Shown piece after piece: positions 7,581 through 12,500 of a DNA stretch of 12,500 nt (the stretch's first letter is position 1; each line of letters starts with the position of its first letter). The notes under the pieces were generated by a model. The model searched no databases. It was given only the letters and a program-made list of their open reading frames with translations, and was not told where the DNA came from. Made by a program: the position numbers and the translations under genes. Source of the stretch: Wenzhouxiangella sp. (GTDB taxonomy: Bacteria; Pseudomonadota; Gammaproteobacteria; Xanthomonadales; Wenzhouxiangellaceae); assembly GCA_007135355.1 (NCBI GenBank), contig SLJA01000083.1, forward strand, positions 1-12,500, read 5' to 3'.

Positions 7581-7608
7581 AGCGACGACGAGGCTTCAGG
7601 TCGCCGCC
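7581..7608 (-). other. Hairpin just after the DUF1318 lipoprotein gene (possible attenuator)
   Basis: Four bases after the TAA stop, the minus strand reads GGCGGCGAC, a 10-base loop, then GTCGTCGCT. These arms can form nine consecutive pairs, two of them G-U. The bases after it (CCAAGTTCTTAAGG) contain no proper T run, so a strong intrinsic terminator is unlikely. It lies 27 bases before the rlmD start, so it could reduce read-through or shape the rlmD leader. Confidence 0.4.
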
Positions 7609-7612
7609 GAGC

Positions 7613-8194
7613 TTATTTCTGGTTCCAGCTGCCGTCACGGCCCTGGTAATACCAACCCGAACGCGCATTGGCTACCCACTGCCGGGCAAAGGTATCGCGG
7701 ATCTCACTCTCCCACTCAGGGTGGCCGTTGGCAACGGCGATTTCCCGATACACCGCGCGGCGATCGGCGTTTTCTTCCGCCACCACGCGCTCCAGGTTGC
7801 GCCGATCGGCCAGCGAAACAGCCGCTCGGTCGCGGATGGCAATCATGCCCTGGGCATCCAGACCGATGGCGCCGGCATCCAGCCAGGCGGCCAGATGTTC
7901 GCGGTGACGCTCGGCCATGCGCTGCTTGATGGCCTGGATTTGCGGCGTGTCGATGTTGATGTTGGGGGTCTGGGCATGGGCCGAGGCGATGAACAGACCG
8001 GACCAGCGGAAACCGGTGGCCGGCGGCGACGACGGCTGCTCGCCGGAGCGGCCGTTCTCACCGAGCACATCCTGGATAAAGCGGTCGGCGGCACGCTCTG
8101 CCGCCGCCTCGGGGAAGTAGACATTGATGGTCACACAGGCGCTCAGCATCAGCACCAGCGCGATCATCGACAGGTTCAACAGACGGGTGGTCAT
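7613..8194 (-). CDS. DUF1318/YdbL-family lipoprotein
   Basis: A 193-residue predicted lipoprotein. The signal MTTRLLNLSMIALVLMLSAC has a lipobox LSAC with the lipidated cysteine at 20. The +2 residue is Val rather than Asp, so outer-membrane sorting is expected. After VTINVYFPEAAAERAADRFI comes a low-complexity Ser/Pro spacer (about 44-60). Next is GFRWSGLFIASAHAQ (61-75), which looks like a relic signal peptide, and then a DUF1318 domain ending SGWYYQGRDGSWNQK, resembling the C-terminus of E. coli YdbL. YdbL works with the lipoprotein YnbE and the large protein YdbH in inter-membrane phospholipid transport (family knowledge); neither partner is in this window. The ATG at 8194 has GAGGAG six bases upstream. 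The longer frame to 8296 has no support. It sits 119 bases after radA and 59 bases before rlmD. Confidence 0.88.
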   Translation of the reverse strand: MTTRLLNLSMIALVLMLSACVTINVYFPEAAAERAADRFIQDVLGENGRSGEQPSSPPATGFRWSGLFIASAHAQTPNINIDTPQIQAIKQRMAERHREHLAAWLDAGAIGLDAQGMIAIRDRAAVSLADRRNLERVVAEENADRRAVYREIAVANGHPEWESEIRDTFARQWVANARSGWYYQGRDGSWNQK

Positions 8195-8195
8195 G

Positions 8196-8315
8196 GCAGG
8201 CTCCTCTGACGGCGGACCGGGTCGGTCATCAGTCTTGATTGTCCGATGACTTGCTTGAATCACGACTGAATAGTGTAATCCATGGTGCCTTCCCAACGCC
8301 GGAGCAGGCTCCTCT
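8196..8315. repeat. 12-base perfect direct repeat framing the radA-lipoprotein intergenic region
   Basis: GCAGGCTCCTCT occurs at 8196-8207 and again at 8304-8315. One copy holds the lipoprotein ribosome binding site and the other covers the radA stop. They enclose 96 bases that are more AT-rich than their surroundings. Within these, GTCATC (8225-8230) and GATGAC (8245-8250) form a weak inverted repeat. No open frame is visible in this stretch. Confidence 0.6.
8201..8206 (-). promoter_or_regulatory. Ribosome binding site of the DUF1318 lipoprotein gene
   Basis: The minus strand reads GAGGAG, six bases before the ATG at 8194. It sets the start that gives a proper lipoprotein signal peptide. 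It lies inside one copy of a 12-base direct repeat. Confidence 0.75.
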
Positions 8316-9678
8316 AGAGCCAGGCCAGCGCCTGGGCCAGGGTCTTGCAGCCCCGCGCGGTGACGCGGGCCTTGACCCCCTTGAGATTGCCCTCCGGCAC
8401 CAGCGCCTGGTCAAACCCCTGGCCGGCCGCCTCGCGCAGCCGCTCCTCGCCGTTGTAGACCGGCCGCAACTCGCCGGCCAGGCCAATCTCGCCAAAAGCC
8501 ACCAGCCCCTTGGGCAGCGGCTTTTCCTTCAGCGAGGACTTCAACGCCAGGGCAATCGCCAGGTCACTGGCGGTTTCGGTAATGCGAATCCCACCGGCCA
8601 CATTGATGAATACGTCCTGGTCACCAATCTGGATACCGGCATGGCGGTTCATCACCGCCAGCAACAGGGCCAGGCGATTGGGGTCGATGCCCACCGCCAC
8701 CCGGCGCGGGTTGGACAGGCTGGACGGCGCCACCAGGGCCTGAACCTCAACCATCAGCGGCCGCGTGCCCTCGCGAGTCACCAGCACACAGCTCCCTGGC
8801 GCCGGTTCTTGCGAGCCCGACAGGAAAATGGCCGACGGATTACCGACCGCCTTGAGGCCGCGCTCAGTCATGGCGAACACGCCCAGCTCGTTGGCCGCGC
8901 CAAAGCGGTTCTTGACCGCCCGAATCAGGCGATAGCGGCTGCCGGAGTCGGACTCGAAATACAGCACCGCGTCGACCATGTGTTCCAGCACGCGCGGGCC
9001 GGCCAGGGCGCCCTCCTTGGTGACATGCCCGACCAGGACCACGGCGCAACCGGTCTGCTTGGCAAACTGCACCAGACGGGCAGCGCATTCGCGCACCTGG
9101 GCCACCGCGCCGGGCGCCGACTGCAAGGCCTCGGTCCACAAGGTCTGAATGGAATCAACCACCATGAAGGCCGGCCGGCGCTCGGCCGCCGTGGCCAGAA
9201 CCACGTCCAGACTGGTTTCAGTCAGGCATTGCAAGCGCTCCGGGTTCAGGCCCAGGCGTCGCGCGCGCATGGCGACCTGGGCAGCCGACTCCTCGCCGGT
9301 GACATACAAGCTGCTGCTGGTTGCCGCCAGGGCGTCCTGCACCTGCAGCAGCAAGGTCGACTTGCCAATGCCGGGATCACCTCCCAGCAGCACCACCGAA
9401 CCGGGCACCAGGCCGCCGCCGAGCACGCGATCCAGCTCGCTCAGGCCGGACGCCAGGCGCTGTGAGGCATCCTCGGCCCGCACCTGGGACAAGGTCACTA
9501 CCTCGGCCGAGGCGGTGCCGGTCCAGTTCCCGCGGCCTTTCGGCCCGGTCGACTTGGTGGCGACCGCCACGGACTCTTCCAGCGAATTCCACGCGTTGCA
9601 GTCGGGGCATTGCCCCGACCATTTGGGAAAACTGGCGCCGCACTCGCGGCAGATATAGATGGATTTCGCCTTCGCCAT
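8314..9678 (-). CDS. radA: DNA repair protein RadA
   Basis: A 454-residue RecA-like ATPase that promotes branch migration and processing of recombination intermediates, close to the usual ~460 residues. It begins with a four-cysteine zinc finger (C10, C13, C24, C27). The ATPase core has Walker A GGDPGIGKST (99-108), VTGEES (126-131), Walker B FMVVDS (171-176) and the RadA-specific KNRFG (256-260). The C-terminal ~170 residues form the Lon-protease-like domain (for example GIRITETASDLAIALAL and VAFGEIGLAGELRPV). All hallmark residues are present. The start matches the family (MAKAKSIYICRECG), but no Shine-Dalgarno lies in the 18 bases before it. The gene diverges from pspF with only those 18 bases between the two ATGs. 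Confidence 0.98.
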   Translation of the reverse strand: MAKAKSIYICRECGASFPKWSGQCPDCNAWNSLEESVAVATKSTGPKGRGNWTGTASAEVVTLSQVRAEDASQRLASGLSELDRVLGGGLVPGSVVLLGGDPGIGKSTLLLQVQDALAATSSSLYVTGEESAAQVAMRARRLGLNPERLQCLTETSLDVVLATAAERRPAFMVVDSIQTLWTEALQSAPGAVAQVRECAARLVQFAKQTGCAVVLVGHVTKEGALAGPRVLEHMVDAVLYFESDSGSRYRLIRAVKNRFGAANELGVFAMTERGLKAVGNPSAIFLSGSQEPAPGSCVLVTREGTRPLMVEVQALVAPSSLSNPRRVAVGIDPNRLALLLAVMNRHAGIQIGDQDVFINVAGGIRITETASDLAIALALKSSLKEKPLPKGLVAFGEIGLAGELRPVYNGEERLREAAGQGFDQALVPEGNLKGVKARVTARGCKTLAQALAWL

Positions 9679-9685
9679 TTGGGCT

Positions 9686-9691
9686 ATTGTA
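9686..9691 (-). promoter_or_regulatory. Possible -10 box for radA
   Basis: The minus strand reads TACAAT (five of six bases of TATAAT), ending seven bases before the radA ATG. If it is used, the transcript would start at or within a few bases of the ATG, making radA nearly leaderless. No good -35 box is seen 16-18 bases upstream, inside pspF, so this is tentative. Confidence 0.25.
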
Positions 9692-9696
9692 AGGAC

Positions 9697-10683
<987 letters not shown>

Positions 10684-10695
<12 letters not shown>

Positions 10696-11196
10696 AGACC
10701 CGCTGCGACCGCTGCGCGTCGGCACCGTCCAGAACAGCAGGGCGATCAAAATCAAACCGACGCCTACGGTCAAACCGAAATAGGCACGGCGATCCGGCCC
10801 CGGCCGCAGCACCGACCGTTGCGGTCGATCAGCATCATAGTGAACCACGATCGGGCCGCCAGGCACGTATTGGCGCAATTCATCATCTGCCTGGACACGG
10901 GTGCGGCCACCAATCTGGCGACTGAAGGCGATGCGGTCGTTTTCATGCACCCGACCTTCGACCTCGTAGGCATAGCGCACGCGCAGTGACCAGTTTCTGC
11001 CGCTCTGCGAGCCGGCAATCTGGGTATTGCTGGCGTCAACCACCTCGCCGACCACCGTTGGCCACTGCAGACTTTGCTGCCCCACCAGCAGCAAGCGCAC
11101 CCGGTCCTGGATCAGGCCAATGCCCAGAATAAGGATGATTACGGCGGCAATCCTGCGCGCTCTTTTTTGACCAATTCGCTCCATCTCAGCGTTCAT
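10684..11196 (-). CDS. DUF3592-like two-helix membrane protein
   Basis: A 170-residue protein with a membrane helix near the N-terminus (about 16-37) and a second near the C-terminus (about 139-157). They flank a ~100-residue soluble, beta-rich domain. The pattern WPTVVGEVVDA, then RVRYAYEVEGRVHENDRIAF, YVPGGPIVVHYDADRPQRSVLRPG, is the one seen in DUF3592 proteins. No enzymatic motif is visible and the family's role is unknown to me. With the basic N-terminus in the cytoplasm, the soluble domain would be periplasmic (inference). The ATG at 11196 is preceded by only a weak GAAG; an ATG four codons later (11184) is possible. It lies 21 bases after the dipeptidase gene on the same strand, so probably co-transcribed. 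Its last 12 bases overlap the 3' end of pspF, tail to tail. Confidence 0.85.
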
Positions 11197-11217
11197 TCAT
11201 CTTCATTGAGAGGCTGC

Positions 11218-12444
11218 TTAATCCTGTCTACGACCGGCCTCGTTGTCTCGCAGCACTCTCAAGACATTCCCGCCCCATAACGCCCGGATATCGGACTCGC
11301 TATAGCCGCGCCGCATCAGCTCCCAGGTGACATTGATGGTCTCGGTGGCATCGTCCCATCCCTGCACTCCCCCGCCGCCGTCGAAATCAGACGAAATGCC
11401 AACATGTTCGATACCGATCAGGTCGACCGCGTAATCGATGTGATCGACAAACCGGGCCAGCGTGACATCCGGGTAGCGCCGACGCAACTCCCCCAGTTCG
11501 CGCACGTAATCGGCGCGATCCTCGTTGCTTGCCTGCGCCCATCCGCCGGGCAAATAGCGCTCGCGCAGTTTTGCCTGTCCGGCCGCGACCGCCGGGTAAA
11601 GCTCGGCGACATAGCTGCGGAAGGCCACCATCTGCGCTACCCCGCCGTTATCGCGAATGGCCTTGAGCTGCTCGTCATCCAGATTGCGCGGGTTTTCATG
11701 AACGCCCATGGCGCTGGAGTGCGAGGCGATCACCGGCAAGCGCGACAGCTCGACCGCTTCGAGCATGCTGCGGCGACCGACGTGGGATACATCGACCAGG
11801 ATGCCGTGATCGTTCAAGGCCCGCACCAGTTCGCGCCCCAGATCGGTCAGACCCGGGTCCTCGTCCGAATCACCGAGATCGGGGCGCGGATTGGAGCTTC
11901 CGCCGAACTGATTGTGGCCAAAATGGGTCAGGCCCACGTAGCGCAGCCCGCGTTCGGCCCACATGGGAATGTCATCGGTATTGGCGCCCAGCGGGTAGCC
12001 ATTCTCCATACCCAGCAGAGCCACCAGCCGGCCCGAGGCGTGGATTTGCTCGGCTTCATCAGCGCTGCGCGCCAGGCCGATCTGAGCCGGGTAAGCCCGT
12101 ACCATGCGCTTGATGGCGTGGTACATCTCCTCAGCCCGAACCCGCGCCTGCTCGAAGCCCTGGGCATCCAGAGCGCCCTGGCCCACGTAGACGATAAAAA
12201 AGGCGGCATCAAGCCCACCGGCACGCATTTTCGGCAAATCCACCTGGGCCTCGGTAAAGCCACCCGGGTCCAGCTGCGCCGTGGCAAAACCTTCTCCAAT
12301 ATCCACATGCGTATCGATGGTGAGTATGCGCGAGTGCAGCGCCCATGCTTCGGCTTCGGACACCTCGCGCGCAACGCGTTCGGCCCATACCGGTGTGGAC
12401 AACATCAAAATCAGCGGCAACAACAAGCGTGGCAAATCAATCAA
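11218..12444 (-). CDS. Exported membrane-dipeptidase-like protein (peptidase family M19)
   Basis: A 408-residue zinc dipeptidase of the renal dipeptidase family, which cleaves dipeptides including ones with a D-residue at the second position; the natural substrate here is unknown. A signal peptide (about 1-21, cleavage predicted after VWA) sends it to the periplasm. Metal ligands expected from the family are all visible: H46 and D48 in TIDTHVDI, bridging E147 in GMENG, H221 in VDVSHVG and H242 in ASHSSAMGV. D353 in GISSDFDGGGG and the closing WGGNVLRV also fit. The start is TTG at 12444: AGGGGG lies five bases upstream, an in-frame stop lies a few codons further up, and the first internal Met (14) would destroy the signal peptide. 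It precedes the DUF3592 gene by 21 bases. Confidence 0.94.
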   Translation of the reverse strand: MIDLPRLLLPLILMLSTPVWAERVAREVSEAEAWALHSRILTIDTHVDIGEGFATAQLDPGGFTEAQVDLPKMRAGGLDAAFFIVYVGQGALDAQGFEQARVRAEEMYHAIKRMVRAYPAQIGLARSADEAEQIHASGRLVALLGMENGYPLGANTDDIPMWAERGLRYVGLTHFGHNQFGGSSNPRPDLGDSDEDPGLTDLGRELVRALNDHGILVDVSHVGRRSMLEAVELSRLPVIASHSSAMGVHENPRNLDDEQLKAIRDNGGVAQMVAFRSYVAELYPAVAAGQAKLRERYLPGGWAQASNEDRADYVRELGELRRRYPDVTLARFVDHIDYAVDLIGIEHVGISSDFDGGGGVQGWDDATETINVTWELMRRGYSESDIRALWGGNVLRVLRDNEAGRRQD

Positions 12445-12449
12445 GCGAA

Positions 12450-12455
12450 CCCCCT
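12450..12455 (-). promoter_or_regulatory. Ribosome binding site deciding the TTG start of the dipeptidase
   Basis: The minus strand reads AGGGGG, five bases before TTG at 12444. With an in-frame TGA only about seven codons upstream and no ATG or GTG between, it identifies TTG as the start. Confidence 0.65.
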
Positions 12456-12487
12456 GGACAGCGATTCATGGCAAATGGCAAGCCCTG

Positions 12488-12493
12488 ATCATA
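12488..12493 (-). promoter_or_regulatory. Possible -10 box for the dipeptidase gene
   Basis: The minus strand reads TATGAT (five of six bases of TATAAT), about 43 bases before the TTG start. That distance fits a short leader. The -35 region would lie at or beyond the right edge of the window, so it cannot be judged. Confidence 0.3.
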
Positions 12494-12500
12494 ACCGGAC

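Noticed and set aside
8300..8316. Small hairpin GGAG-CCTG-CTCC right after the radA stop
   Set aside because: The stem has only four pairs and no T run follows, so it is too weak to call a terminator.
8239..9465. Open frame of 408 codons on the + strand, antisense to radA
   Set aside because: The radA frame has every family motif. The opposite frame has shadow-like composition (Gln, His, Arg, Gly) and no domain or ribosome binding site that I can defend.
9610..9696. Longer N-terminus for PspF
   Set aside because: It would overlap the radA coding sequence head-on. Gap-free alignment with E. coli PspF from residue 1 supports the ATG at 9697.

Overview
This window looks like chromosomal core genome from a GC-rich gammaproteobacterium (roughly 60-65% GC by eye). 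Protein resemblance, and the grouping of nagZ, hpt and a methylthioinosine phosphorylase, recall Pseudomonas and Xanthomonadales-like lineages. A Wenzhouxiangella-type or Lysobacter-type organism is a guess from protein flavour, not a demonstrated assignment. I see no tRNA, rRNA, IS element, prophage gene or CRISPR array. No gap between genes exceeds 120 bases.

Left edge (1-2710): the C-terminal half of dnaE (replicative polymerase alpha subunit) enters from outside on the + strand. It meets an unrecognised 309-residue protein on the - strand tail to tail, 23 bases away.

Centre (2789-7553, - strand): five genes read right to left with essentially no space between them. They are rlmD (23S rRNA methyltransferase), nagZ (peptidoglycan recycling), an MscS-family channel, hpt (hypoxanthine-guanine phosphoribosyltransferase) and an S-methyl-5'-thioinosine phosphorylase. 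Three junctions are 4-base ATGA overlaps and one is a 14-base overlap, which strongly suggests translational coupling. The last two enzymes form a salvage path: methylthioinosine from polyamine metabolism is split to hypoxanthine, and Hpt turns hypoxanthine into IMP.

Right centre (7613-9678, - strand): radA (recombination and repair ATPase) is followed by a small lipoprotein of the DUF1318/YdbL family. The lipoprotein appears to join a lipoprotein N-terminus to a YdbL-like domain. Divergently from radA, only 18 bases away, runs pspF (+), an envelope-stress activator of sigma-54 promoters. It carries an altered GAFTGA loop (GAFTDA) but keeps the Trp56 that PspA recognises.

Right edge (10684-12444, - strand): an exported M19 dipeptidase with a TTG start, then a two-helix DUF3592 membrane protein whose 3' end overlaps the 3' end of pspF.

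Much of the content touches the envelope (NagZ, MscS, the YdbL-like lipoprotein, PspF, the dipeptidase, DUF3592), beside replication and repair (DnaE, RadA) and RNA or purine metabolism. I did not find a clearly new multi-gene system. The most unusual points are the uncharacterised 309-residue protein, the YdbL-like fusion, the PspF loop variant with its tiny divergent intergenic region, and the tightly overlapping five-gene unit.
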